DNA of 64,000 bases from Pseudomonas putida (GTDB lineage Bacteria > Pseudomonadota > Gammaproteobacteria > Pseudomonadales > Pseudomonadaceae): NCBI RefSeq assembly GCF_001976065.1, contig NZ_MNAH01000005.1:197248-261247 (forward strand), in the 5' to 3' direction. Below the pieces are notes generated by a model. The model did not search any database, was not told the origin of the DNA, and was given only the letters and a program-made list of their open reading frames with translations. The position numbers and the translations under genes are program-made. Positions 42,867 through 51,743 of this stretch are shown here, one piece after another. Positions within the stretch are counted from its first letter, which is position 1. Every line of letters begins with the position of its first letter.

Positions 42867-43870
42867 CAGTTGCGGCGCTTGAGCTGGTCAGTGAGCGAGG
42901 TCGGCAGGCCCTTGATGATCAAGGTGCCGGCTTCTTCGTCGTACTCGATTTTCGAACCCAGCAGGTGAGCTTCGAAGCTGATGGACAGGCCTTCGGCGCG
43001 GCCGGTGAAGCGGCGGAACTGGTTCAGGGTGCGCTTATCGGCCGGGATCTCCGGCGACAGGCCGTAGTCCTTGTTGCGGATATGGTCGTAGAAGGCTTTC
43101 GGGCGTTCTTCGTCGATCAGCCCCGACAACTCTTCCAGGCCCATGGGCTCGCCGAGCTTGGCCTGGCTGCTGGCGTAGTCCACCAGGGTCTTGGTTTTCT
43201 CGCGGGCGTCGTCTTCGGGCAGGTCTTCGCTTTCGACGAAGTCACTGAAGGCCTTGAGCAGGGTGCGGGTTTCCCCGGGGCCGTCGACGCCTTCCTGGCA
43301 GCCGATGAAGTCGCGGAAATACTCCGATACTTTTTTCCCGTTCTTGCCCTTGATGAACGAGATGTACTGCTTGGACTGCTTGTTGTTCTGCCACTCGGAC
43401 ACGTTGATCCGCGCCGCCAGGTGCAACTGGCCCAGGTCCAGGTGGCGGGAGGGGGTCACGTCCAGTTCGTCAGTCACTGCGACGCCTTCACTGTGGTGCA
43501 GCAAGGCGATGGCCAGGTAATCGGTCATGCCTTGCTGATAGTGGGCGAACAGGACGTGGCCGCCGACCGAGAGGTTGGACTCCTCCATCAGTTTTTGCAG
43601 GTGCTCGACAGCCACGCGACTGAAGGCGGTAAAGTCCTTGCCGCCCTCGAAATACTCCTTCAGCCAGCCGCTGAACGGATGCGCCCCGGATTCGGCATGG
43701 AAGAAACCCCAGGCCTTGCCTTGTTTGGCGTTATAGCTTTCGTTGAGGTCGGCAAGCATGTTCTCGATGGCGCTCGACTCGGCCAGTTCGGAGTCGCGAG
43801 CGTGCAGAACTGCAGGTGTGCCGTCGGGTTTTTTGTCGATCAGGTGGACGATGCAATGACGGATCGGCAT
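42866..43870 (-). CDS. yejK: Nucleoid-associated protein YejK/NdpA
   Basis: 334 residues. Matches the NdpA/YejK family: N-terminal PIRHCIVHLIDKK, central SVGGHVLFAHYQQG and YISFIKGKNGKKVSEYFRDFIGC, and C-terminal FEAHLLGSKIEYDEEAGTL. DNA-binding nucleoid protein of unclear role. It is divergent from the HU gene across 395 bp. Confidence 0.93.
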   Translation of the reverse strand: MPIRHCIVHLIDKKPDGTPAVLHARDSELAESSAIENMLADLNESYNAKQGKAWGFFHAESGAHPFSGWLKEYFEGGKDFTAFSRVAVEHLQKLMEESNLSVGGHVLFAHYQQGMTDYLAIALLHHSEGVAVTDELDVTPSRHLDLGQLHLAARINVSEWQNNKQSKQYISFIKGKNGKKVSEYFRDFIGCQEGVDGPGETRTLLKAFSDFVESEDLPEDDAREKTKTLVDYASSQAKLGEPMGLEELSGLIDEERPKAFYDHIRNKDYGLSPEIPADKRTLNQFRRFTGRAEGLSISFEAHLLGSKIEYDEEAGTLIIKGLPTSLTDQLKRRN

Positions 43871-44265
43871 GGGCTTCTCGGCTGATTGAAGACGGGAGTG
43901 CGCGCTCCCCGAAAAAGCGCCCAGTGTACCGCAACCACTGGTTTTGGCGTGGTGCGAACGGCAATTGCGGGGTGACCGGTGGTGCTTATGCGGTTTTTTC
44001 CCGATTTAGAGCAATAAAGCTGACCAATTGGGTAGCTAGAGGCGGATATTTCCCCGTCTCTGTGCTAGTTTTGCCCGGTCTTACGCGTAGTCACTGCGTT
44101 AAGCGTGCATTCAGCATTTGTCAGGTCGAACCAAACCCTGATTTCGGAATCTATAACCCCGATCCCGTGGTTATTTGACCGAGGGTGCCAGATCCAGAAG
44201 ATCGGGCTCGATGGCTGACACTGCACTCTGCAATCCATATGAATTTGATAGGGAAGGAACACTAC
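43871..44265. promoter_or_regulatory. ndpA / HU divergent regulatory region
   Basis: 395 bp with no plausible gene. The part nearest HU is AT-rich, and the HU start has AAGGA at good spacing (44254-44258). I found no confident -35/-10 pair or operator. A long leader upstream of an abundant nucleoid protein could carry translational control. Confidence 0.4.
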
Positions 44266-44547
44266 ATGGCTCTTACTAAAGACCAACTGATCGCCGACAT
44301 CGCTGAAGCTATCGACGCGCCGAAAACCACCGCGCGTAACGCTCTGGACCAACTGGGCCAAATCGTTGCCGATCAGCTGGAAAACGGCGGCGAAATCACT
44401 CTGCCAGGTATCGGCAAGCTGAAAGTGACTGAGCGTCCTGCCCGTACTGGCCGTAACCCTTCGACTGGCGCTGCCATCGAAATCGCTGCCAAGAAAGTGA
44501 TCAAGCTGGTTGTGGCCAAAGGCCTGACCGACGCTGTTAACAAGTAA
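44266..44547 (+). CDS. hupN: HU-family nucleoid protein (HupN-like)
   Basis: 93 residues, basic; MALTKDQLIADIAEAIDAPKTTARNALDQLGQIV, then GGEITLPGIGKLKV and the DNA-binding arm RPARTGRNPSTGAAIEI with the Pro that intercalates DNA. HU/IHF-type dimer that bends DNA. The gene name comes from its position beside ndpA and valS, which I recall for hupN in P. putida; hupA or hupB would be alternative names. Strong terminator follows. Confidence 0.9.
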   Translation: MALTKDQLIADIAEAIDAPKTTARNALDQLGQIVADQLENGGEITLPGIGKLKVTERPARTGRNPSTGAAIEIAAKKVIKLVVAKGLTDAVNK

Positions 44548-44555
44548 GACTTGTT

Positions 44556-44597
44556 AAAAAAAACCGTGCGCCGGAGCGATCCGCGCACGGTTTTTTT
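44556..44597. terminator. Rho-independent terminator after HU gene
   Basis: Stem AACCGTGCGC/GCGCACGGTT with an eleven-base loop, then a run of seven T. Preceded by A8, so it can also act for the opposite direction. Confidence 0.95.
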
Positions 44598-44632
44598 GTA
44601 TCTGCGATTTACCACGAACACCCTATTTCCAA

Positions 44633-44722
44633 TGTGGGAGCGGGCTTGCTCGCGAAGGCAGTGTATCCGTCACCATTGAAGTCGACTGATGCACCGCCTT
44701 CGCGAGCAAGCCCGCTCCCACA
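44633..44722. repeat. REP doublet (GTGGGAGCGGGC type)
   Basis: TGTGGGAGCGGGCTTGCTCG and its exact reverse complement, about 50 bp apart. Between the convergent HU and rlmF genes. Confidence 0.9.
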
Positions 44723-44745
44723 GTTGATCTGCGTCGATCACTTGT

Positions 44746-45768
44746 TCAGCTTTTGCTTGTCCAACGCTCGCGCCAGGCCTGCTGCTGTTCTTGAGTGTGG
44801 AAGGTCCAGGCCACGAAACGGCTCTGCTTCTGGCCCTGGGACATTTCCACCACCTGACTTTGCAGGGCGCCGGCCTTCTTCAGGGCGGTCTGGATCGCCG
44901 GCAGGTTCGAGGCTTTCGACACCAGGGTGCTGAACCACAACACCTGCTGGCCCACTTGCGCGCTCTCGCTGATCAGTTGCGTAACGAACCGCGCTTCGCC
45001 GCCCTCGCACCACAACTCCGCCGCCTGACCGCCGAAATTCAGCACCGGCAGTTTGCGTTTCGGATCGGCCTTGCCCAGCGCGCGCCATTTACGGCTGCTG
45101 CCCCGGGTGGCTTCCTCCAGCGAGGCGTGGAACGGTGGGTTGCACATCGTCAGGTCAAAGCGCTCGGCGCTCTCCAGCAGGCCCAGCAAGATTTGCTTGC
45201 GGTTGCCCTGCTGACGAACCTGGATGGCCTTGTTCAAGCCGTTGGACTGGATGATGGCCTTGGCGGCGGCAATGGCGGTGGTGTCGATTTCCGAGCCGAG
45301 AAACTGCCAGCGGTAGTCGCTGTGGCCGATCAACGGGTACACGCAGTTGGCGCCCATGCCCACGTCCAGCACCTTCACCGCCGCACCGCGGGGAATGACG
45401 CCGTCATTGACGCTGGCCAACAGGTCGGCGAGGAAGTGTACGTAGTCCGCACGTCCCGGGACCGGCGGGCACAGGTAATCGGCCGGAATGTCCCAGTGGG
45501 CGATGCCGTAGAACGACTTGAGCAGCGCCCGGTTGAACACCCGCACCGCGTCCGGGCTGGCGAAGTCGATGCTTTCCTTGCCGTACGGGTTGATGATCAC
45601 GAACTTCGCCAGCTCCGGCGTGCTCTTGATCAGTGCCGGGAAGTCGTAGCGACCCTGGTGGCGATTGCGCGGGTGCAGGCTGGCCTTTTCGCGCGGTTCA
45701 ACGGCCTTGGCCGGGGTCGCGGATTCGGGCTTTTTACGCGCAGGTCTGGGTGTGCGGGGGGCGGTCAT
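44746..45768 (-). CDS. rlmF: 23S rRNA (adenine-1618-N6)-methyltransferase RlmF
   Basis: 340 residues. A basic, low-complexity N-terminal tail (PRTPRPARKKPE) precedes HPRNRHQGRYDF, followed by the SAM-binding region VLDVGMGANCVYPLIG and the N6-adenine methyltransferase motif MCNPPFH. Methylates A1618 of 23S rRNA. The start is uncertain: ATG 45768 (MTAPRTPR) or ATG 45816, neither with a strong ribosome site. Confidence 0.9.
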   Translation of the reverse strand: MTAPRTPRPARKKPESATPAKAVEPREKASLHPRNRHQGRYDFPALIKSTPELAKFVIINPYGKESIDFASPDAVRVFNRALLKSFYGIAHWDIPADYLCPPVPGRADYVHFLADLLASVNDGVIPRGAAVKVLDVGMGANCVYPLIGHSDYRWQFLGSEIDTTAIAAAKAIIQSNGLNKAIQVRQQGNRKQILLGLLESAERFDLTMCNPPFHASLEEATRGSSRKWRALGKADPKRKLPVLNFGGQAAELWCEGGEARFVTQLISESAQVGQQVLWFSTLVSKASNLPAIQTALKKAGALQSQVVEMSQGQKQSRFVAWTFHTQEQQQAWRERWTSKS

Positions 45769-45853
45769 GGGTGTGGTCGATTCGGGTATGGCTGAAAGTG
45801 GCTGGCATTGTCCCACAGGTGTTTAGGGGTGTTTGGAAAAAAGTGGCGGGCAT

Positions 45854-45886
45854 AAAAAAGGGAGGCCACCCGGGCCTCCCTTTTTT
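45854..45886. terminator. Rho-independent terminator downstream of valS
   Basis: AAAAAA-GGGAGGCC / GGCCTCCC-TTTTTT, a perfect eight-base GC stem flanked by A6 and T6. On the minus strand it directly follows valS; the symmetry also makes it bidirectional. Confidence 0.93.
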
Positions 45887-45900
45887 ATTGCGATTTGCCG

Positions 45901-48747
45901 TTACAGGCTGGCAATCCGCGCATGTTGCTCCGCCAGCTTGCCCAGAGCCTGTTCGGCTTCGGCCAGTTTGGCGCGTTCTTTCTCGATGACTTCGGCAGGC
46001 GCCTTGTCAACGAAACCGGCATTGGACAGCTTGCCGCCGACGCGCTGCACTTCGCCTTGCAGGCGCTGGATTTCCTTGTCCAGGCGCGCAAGCTCGGCAC
46101 CTTTGTCGATCAGGCCGGCCATCGGCACCAGCACTTCCATCTCGCCGACCAGTGCGGTGGCGGACAGCGGCGCTTCTTCGCCAGCCGCCAGCACGGTGAT
46201 CGATTCGAGGCGCGCCAGTTTCTTCAGCAGGGCTTCGTTTTCGCTCAGGCGACGCTGGTCCTCGGCGCTGACGTTCTTCAGGAACAACGGCAGCGGTTTG
46301 CCCGGGCCGATGTTCATTTCGCCACGGATGTTACGTGTGCCGAGCATCAGGCCCTTGAGCCATTCGATGTCGTCTTCGGCGGCCTGGTCGATGCGTGCTT
46401 CGTTGGCCACAGGCCAAGGTTGCAGCATGATCGTCTTGCCTTCGATACCGGCCAGCGGCGCGAGGCGCTGCCAGATTTCTTCGGTGATGAACGGCATGAA
46501 CGGATGCGCCAGGCGCAGGGCCACTTCGAGCACGCGAACCAAGGTGCGGCGCGTACCGCGCTGGCGTTCGACCGGTGCGTTTTCGTCCCACAGCACGGGC
46601 TTGGACAGTTCCAGGTACCAGTCGCAATACTGGTTCCAGATGAACTCGTACAAGGCTTGCGCAGCCAGGTCGAAACGGAACTGGTCGAGCTGACGGGTCA
46701 CTTCGGCTTCGGTGCGCTGCAGCTGCGAAATGATCCAGCGATCGGCCAGCGAAAGCTCGTAGGCTTCGCCGTTCTGACCGCAGTCTTCGCCTTTGTCCAG
46801 CACGTAGCGCGCAGCGTTCCAGATCTTGTTGCAGAAGTTGCGATAGCCTTCGACGCGGCCCATGTCGAACTTGATGTCGCGACCGGTGGACGCCAGCGAG
46901 CAGAAAGTGAAGCGCAGGGCGTCGGTGCCGTAGCTGGCGATGCCTTCGGCGAACTCTTCGCGGGTCTGCTTCTCGATCTTCTTCGCCAGTTTCGGCTGCA
47001 TCATGCCGGAGGTACGCTTTTGAACAAGCTCTTCCAGCTCGATGCCGTCGATGATGTCCAGCGGGTCAAGGACGTTGCCCTTGGACTTGGACATCTTCTG
47101 GCCCTGGCCATCACGCACCAGGCCGTGCACGTACACGGTCTTGAACGGAACCTGCGGCGTGCCGTCTTCGTTCTTCACCAAATGCATGGTGAGCATGATC
47201 ATCCGGGCAACCCAGAAGAAAATGATGTCGAAACCGGTGACCAGCACGTCGGTGGAATGGAATTTTTTCAGGAATTCGGTCTGTTCCGGCCAGCCGAGGG
47301 TGGAGAAGGTCCACAGGCCCGAGCTGAACCAGGTGTCGAGTACGTCGTTGTCCTGTTGCAACGCCACGTCCGGGCCGAGGTTGTGCTTGGCGCGCACTTC
47401 AGCTTCGTCGCGACCGACGTAGACTTTGCCCGACTCGTCGTACCAGGCGGGAATCCGGTGGCCCCACCACAGCTGACGGCTGATGCACCAGTCCTGGATG
47501 TCGCGCATCCATGAGAAGTACATGTTCTCGTACTGCTTGGGCACGAACTGGATACGACCGTCTTCAACGGCGGCAATCGCAGGTTCGGCCAGCGGTTTGG
47601 TGGACACGTACCACTGGTCGGTCAGCCACGGCTCGATGATGGTGCCGGAGCGATCGCCTTTCGGCACTTTCAGGGCGTGATCGTCGACGCTGACCAGCAG
47701 GCCTGCGGCTTCGAATGCCGCTACGATCTGCTTGCGCGCTTCGAAGCGGTCCAGGCCGGCATATTCAGCCGGGATCTTGCCGTCGATCGTTTCGTTCAGG
47801 CTGCCGTCGAGGTTGAACGCCTGAACGGCTGGCAGGACGTTGGCGTTCTTGTCGAAGATGTTCAGCAGCGGCAGGTTGTGACGCTTGCCGACTTCGTAGT
47901 CGTTGAAATCGTGGGCCGGGGTGATTTTCACGCAGCCGGTGCCGAATTCAGGGTCGCAGTAATCATCGGCGATGATCGGGATGCGGCGGCCGACCAGCGG
48001 CAGCTCGACAAATTTTCCGATCAGGGCTTTGTAGCGTTCATCGTTCGGGTTAACCGCGACGGCGGAGTCGCCGAGCATGGTTTCCGGACGAGTCGTCGCG
48101 ACGATCAGGAAGTCGTTGCCTTCAGCGGTTTTGGCGCCGTCGGCCAGCGGGTATTTCAGGTTCCACAGGAAACCTTTCTCGTCGTGGTTTTCCACTTCAA
48201 GGTCGGAAATCGCCGTGTGCAGCTTGGTGTCCCAGTTGACCAGGCGCTTGCCGCGGTAGATCAGGCCGTCTTCGTGCAGGCGCACGAAGGCTTCCTTCAC
48301 GGCTTCCGAGAGGCCGTCGTCCATGGTGAAGCGCTCGCGGCTCCAGTCCACGGACGAGCCGAGGCGGCGGATCTGACGGCTGATGTTGCCGCCGGACTGA
48401 TCCTTCCATTCCCAGACTTTTTCGAGGAATTTGTCGCGGCCCAGATCGTGGCGATTTTGGCCTTGGGCTTCGAGTTGACGCTCCACCAGCATTTGCGTGG
48501 CGATACCGGCATGGTCGGTACCCGGTTGCCACAGGGTGTTGCGACCCTGCATGCGGCGGAAACGGATCAAGGCGTCCATGATCGCGTTGTTGAAGCCATG
48601 GCCCATGTGCAGGCTGCCGGTGACGTTCGGCGGCGGGATCATGATGGTGTAGGACTCGCCCGCGCCTTGCGGGGCGAAGTAATTCTCAGACTCCCAAGTG
48701 TTGTACCAGGAAGTTTCAATGGCGTGCGGCTGGTAGGTCTTATCCAT
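45901..48747 (-). CDS. valS: Valyl-tRNA synthetase ValS
   Basis: 948 residues. Class-I signatures HIGH-type HMGHGF (PPPNVTGSLHMGHGF, about residue 45) and KMSKS (GQKMSKSKGN, about 555), CP1 editing domain between, and a C-terminal coiled coil (AELARLDKEIQRLQGEVQRVGGK in outline) that binds tRNA. Charges tRNA(Val). Normal length, single gene with its own terminator. Confidence 0.98.
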   Translation of the reverse strand: MDKTYQPHAIETSWYNTWESENYFAPQGAGESYTIMIPPPNVTGSLHMGHGFNNAIMDALIRFRRMQGRNTLWQPGTDHAGIATQMLVERQLEAQGQNRHDLGRDKFLEKVWEWKDQSGGNISRQIRRLGSSVDWSRERFTMDDGLSEAVKEAFVRLHEDGLIYRGKRLVNWDTKLHTAISDLEVENHDEKGFLWNLKYPLADGAKTAEGNDFLIVATTRPETMLGDSAVAVNPNDERYKALIGKFVELPLVGRRIPIIADDYCDPEFGTGCVKITPAHDFNDYEVGKRHNLPLLNIFDKNANVLPAVQAFNLDGSLNETIDGKIPAEYAGLDRFEARKQIVAAFEAAGLLVSVDDHALKVPKGDRSGTIIEPWLTDQWYVSTKPLAEPAIAAVEDGRIQFVPKQYENMYFSWMRDIQDWCISRQLWWGHRIPAWYDESGKVYVGRDEAEVRAKHNLGPDVALQQDNDVLDTWFSSGLWTFSTLGWPEQTEFLKKFHSTDVLVTGFDIIFFWVARMIMLTMHLVKNEDGTPQVPFKTVYVHGLVRDGQGQKMSKSKGNVLDPLDIIDGIELEELVQKRTSGMMQPKLAKKIEKQTREEFAEGIASYGTDALRFTFCSLASTGRDIKFDMGRVEGYRNFCNKIWNAARYVLDKGEDCGQNGEAYELSLADRWIISQLQRTEAEVTRQLDQFRFDLAAQALYEFIWNQYCDWYLELSKPVLWDENAPVERQRGTRRTLVRVLEVALRLAHPFMPFITEEIWQRLAPLAGIEGKTIMLQPWPVANEARIDQAAEDDIEWLKGLMLGTRNIRGEMNIGPGKPLPLFLKNVSAEDQRRLSENEALLKKLARLESITVLAAGEEAPLSATALVGEMEVLVPMAGLIDKGAELARLDKEIQRLQGEVQRVGGKLSNAGFVDKAPAEVIEKERAKLAEAEQALGKLAEQHARIASL

Positions 48748-48863
48748 GCGCGGCGGGACCCTATTGGCATTTATTCAGGAAAAGCCGGCAAGTATAGCGG
48801 GGCATGGGGCGTAGGGCGAGCAGGTGCGGACAGGGCGCGTCCGCAAAACTGATGCAAATCCCC

Positions 48864-48953
48864 TTGTCGGAGCAAGCGTGCTCGCGATGGCAGTGTGTCA
48901 GTCGACTTGAATGGTGGCTGGCACACGCTTTCGCGAGCAAGCCCGCTCCCACA
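48864..48953. repeat. REP doublet (GTCGGAGC/GCTCCCAC type), one arm decayed
   Basis: Right arm TCGCGAGCAAGCCCGCTCCC is canonical; the left arm GTCGGAGCAAGCGTGCTCGC has diverged at several bases. It lies in the gap upstream of valS, between it and the small gene at 48973. Confidence 0.75.
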
Positions 48954-48972
48954 GGGGGAGCTGTGTTTGGGC

Positions 48973-49359
48973 TCAGTCGTTGTACTGGCTGAGAAGCCGC
49001 TCCAAGCGCGCACTGAGGCGGCGTTTGATTTCGGTTTCGATGTGCGGTGCGAAGTCGTCGATCACGTCTTGCATGATCAATTGCGCGGCGGCGCGCAGTT
49101 CGGTGTCGAGGTACAGCAGGGCGTCAGCGCTTTTGCTGGTCGTCGGTGCCGGTTCGGCGGGTTTGGGAGCGGGTGGCTCGACGACCGGCGCAGGCTCGTT
49201 CACGGTGTCGAACAACATCGGAATCTGTTCCTGGTCACCTTCTTCGACCGTATCGGTCAGCAGGGGAGGTTGCAGGTTGTCATCGCCGAGCAGTTGGCGG
49301 ATCGACTCAAGGTCGTCCAGCAGGTGCGCGGATTGTTGCAGCGGTTTTGGAGTGTCCAT
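48973..49359 (-). CDS. Conserved hypothetical protein beside holC
   Basis: 128 residues, acidic, low-complexity Pro/Ala/Glu-rich middle (NEPAPVVEPPAPKPAEPAPT) and a helical C-terminus (LDTELRAAAQLIMQDVIDDFAPHIETEI in outline) predicted to form a coiled helix. I do not recognise a domain. It starts eight bases after the holC stop, so both genes are likely co-transcribed. Confidence 0.75.
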   Translation of the reverse strand: MDTPKPLQQSAHLLDDLESIRQLLGDDNLQPPLLTDTVEEGDQEQIPMLFDTVNEPAPVVEPPAPKPAEPAPTTSKSADALLYLDTELRAAAQLIMQDVIDDFAPHIETEIKRRLSARLERLLSQYND

Positions 49360-49367
49360 CGGAATGC

Positions 49368-49796
49368 TCAGAGTCGCTGTAAACGGTGATCTTGCAGAGG
49401 ATAGCCCTGTTCGCGGTAGAAACGGAAACTCTCCCGCGCAGCAGCCCTGATCGTCGGATCCTCCACCACCACTTCCGCCACACGGGCGAACTTGCTGGCG
49501 AAGGCCGGGACTTTCAGGTCGAGATTGACCAGCAAATCCTGATGCTGACCGCAGTCTTCGCCCAACCCCAGGACAATCAAGCCGTCAGGTTCGCTGTCGG
49601 CAGGGCCGTGGGGCACGAAGCTTTCGCCCTTGAACGCCCACAGGCGTGCATCGAGATCATCGCGCTGGGCCGCATCACTGCAATGCAGGTAGATGCGGTG
49701 GCCCATGCGCCAGGCTTTCTCGGTGAGCTTGCAGGCAAAGTCCAGGCGTGCCGAAGGATCGGCGCTGGGCAGGATATAGAAGTCGACTTTGGTCAT
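49368..49796 (-). CDS. holC: DNA polymerase III chi subunit HolC
   Basis: 142 residues. VDFYILPSADPSARLDFACKLTEKAWRMGHRIYLHC and LWAFKGESFVPHGPA match chi; the shallow pocket for SSB is formed by conserved Phe/Arg residues. Part of the polymerase III clamp loader, linking it to SSB. 60 bp after pepA, as is usual in gamma-proteobacteria. Confidence 0.92.
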   Translation of the reverse strand: MTKVDFYILPSADPSARLDFACKLTEKAWRMGHRIYLHCSDAAQRDDLDARLWAFKGESFVPHGPADSEPDGLIVLGLGEDCGQHQDLLVNLDLKVPAFASKFARVAEVVVEDPTIRAAARESFRFYREQGYPLQDHRLQRL

Positions 49797-49856
49797 GGCG
49801 GTTCCAGAGCGGCTAGCGGCGTCACCGGAAAGTGACGCCGCCGCCCATCAACGGTT

Positions 49857-51347
49857 TCAGGCTTTGGCGCGATCCAGCAGGTACTGGGTCAGCAGGGGAA
49901 CCGGACGGCCAGTGGCGCCCTTGTCCTTGCCGCCGCTGGTCCAGGCCGTGCCGGCGATGTCCAGGTGTGCCCAGTTCAGGTTCTTGGTGAAGCGCGACAG
50001 GAAGCAGGCCGCCGTGATGGTGCCGGCTTTCGGGCCGCCAATGTTGGCGATGTCGGCGAACGGGCTGTCCAGCTGTTCCTGGTATTCATCGAACAGCGGC
50101 AGTTGCCAGGCGCGGTCGTCGGCAGCCTTGCCGGCGCTCAGCAGTTGGTCGATCAGTTCGTCGTTGTTGCCCAACAGGCCCGAGGTGTGGGAACCCAGGG
50201 CAACCACGCAGGCGCCGGTCAGGGTCGCGATGTCGATCACCGCTTGCGGCTTGAAGCGCTCGGAGTAGGTCAGGGCGTCGCACAGCACCAGGCGGCCTTC
50301 GGCGTCGGTGTTGAGGATTTCCACGGTCTGGCCGCTCATGGTGGTGACGATGTCGCCCGGACGCGAAGCGTTGCCGCTCGGCATGTTCTCGGCGCAGGCC
50401 AGGATGCACACCAGGTTGATCGGCAGCTTCAGTTCGAGTACGGCACGCAGGGTGCCGAACACGCTGGCGGCGCCGCCCATGTCGTACTTCATTTCATCCA
50501 TGCCGGCACCCGGCTTGAGGCTGATGCCGCCGGTGTCGAAGGTGATGCCCTTGCCGACCAGCGCGTACGGCTTCTCGGATTTCTTGCCGCCGTTGTATTG
50601 CATGACGATCAGGCGCGGTGGCTGGGCGCTGCCCTGGCCGACGGCATAGAAAGAACCCATGCCCAGGGCCTTGATTTTCTTCTCGTCGAGGACTTCGACT
50701 TTCAGGTCCTTGAACGCTTTGCCCAGGTTCTTGGCTTGCTCGCCGAGGAAAGTCGGGTGGCAGATGTTCGGCGGCAGGTTGCCCAGGTTGCGAGTGAATG
50801 CCATGCCGTTGGCAATGGCAGTGGCGTGGTTCACGGCGCGTTGCACTTCCGCCTCGGCGGCCTTGATGGTCACCAAAGTGACTTTCTTCAGGGCGCGTGG
50901 CTCGGCTTTCTGGCTCTTGAACTGATCGAACTGGTACTCGCCATCCACCAGGGTTTCGGCCAGCAGGCGGGTCTTGCCATAGCTGTCGCGGCCCTTGACC
51001 ACGATTTCATCCAGGGCCAGCACTGCATCGCTGCCACCCAGGCCCTTGAGCGTGTTGAGGATGCCGGCGATGATCTTGCGGAACGGGCGGTCGCCCAGTT
51101 CTTCATCCTTGCCCACGCCGACCAGCAATACCCGTTCGGCTTTCAGGTTTGGCAGGCTGTGCAGCAACAGGCTCTGGCCAACCTTGCCGGCCAGGTCGCC
51201 GCGCTTGAGCACTGCACTGATGACGCCGGCGCTGAGTTCGTCGAGCTGTTTGGCCACAGCGCCGAGCTTGCGGCCTTCGCCGACGGCAACCACCAGCGTG
51301 GCGGTCTTCAACGTTTGCGGGTTGACGCTTTTTACAACCAGTTCCAT
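49857..51347 (-). CDS. pepA: Leucyl aminopeptidase PepA
   Basis: 496 residues. M17 family: N-terminal regulatory domain, then zinc-site motifs GKGITFDTGGISLKPG (the catalytic Lys) and NTDAEGRLVL (the signature). Hexameric aminopeptidase; in some bacteria it is also a DNA-binding regulator. ATG at 51347 (MELVVKSVN) is chosen; an upstream in-frame ATG would add eleven residues that do not fit. Divergent from lptF. Confidence 0.96.
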   Translation of the reverse strand: MELVVKSVNPQTLKTATLVVAVGEGRKLGAVAKQLDELSAGVISAVLKRGDLAGKVGQSLLLHSLPNLKAERVLLVGVGKDEELGDRPFRKIIAGILNTLKGLGGSDAVLALDEIVVKGRDSYGKTRLLAETLVDGEYQFDQFKSQKAEPRALKKVTLVTIKAAEAEVQRAVNHATAIANGMAFTRNLGNLPPNICHPTFLGEQAKNLGKAFKDLKVEVLDEKKIKALGMGSFYAVGQGSAQPPRLIVMQYNGGKKSEKPYALVGKGITFDTGGISLKPGAGMDEMKYDMGGAASVFGTLRAVLELKLPINLVCILACAENMPSGNASRPGDIVTTMSGQTVEILNTDAEGRLVLCDALTYSERFKPQAVIDIATLTGACVVALGSHTSGLLGNNDELIDQLLSAGKAADDRAWQLPLFDEYQEQLDSPFADIANIGGPKAGTITAACFLSRFTKNLNWAHLDIAGTAWTSGGKDKGATGRPVPLLTQYLLDRAKA

Positions 51348-51743
51348 GTCCGGGTCCCTGAATTGATGGTCGATACGCAAGCGCTGGACAAGGTACGGGC
51401 AGCGCTTGCTTATAAATAGGAAGGCGCCAGGATCGACCGGCGACGAAGGCGGCAGTTTGAACCTCGCCAGCGGCGCCTGACAACCCTCGGTTGTACGATT
51501 GTGGGAGCGAGCCTGCTCGCGAAAAACCTGAGGCCGCCGCGGGGCATCAGACTTCCCGCGTTATCGTTGACGACCATCGCGAGCAGGCTCGCTCCTACAG
51601 TCCCCCCAATGCATTGCGCAGTGACAGGCGGACCCAATCACAGGATAATGCGCCATCTTTTTTTTCGGCAGTTCTGCATTGTGGGCTGTCTGATGTGTTT
51701 GCTTGTTTGGCCGCCTTAGCCTGACAACCCTGGAGTGTCTGGT
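51348..51743. promoter_or_regulatory. pepA / lptF divergent region
   Basis: 396 bp; contains a REP doublet (51500-51600) in the middle and a T-rich stretch (TTTTTTTT, 51658-51665) near lptF. No other gene or operator could be supported. Confidence 0.4.
51500..51600. repeat. REP doublet (GTGGGAGCGAGCCTGCTCGC type)
   Basis: Arms TGTGGGAGCGAGCCTGCTCG and CGAGCAGGCTCGCTCCTACA, long spacer of about 60 bp. Sits in a divergent promoter region, which is less common for these elements than the convergent ends. Confidence 0.85.

Noticed and set aside
45895..47514. 539-codon open frame opposite valS, and a 608-codon one opposite lepA
   Set aside because: No recognisable domains, and both sense-strand genes are complete and canonical.
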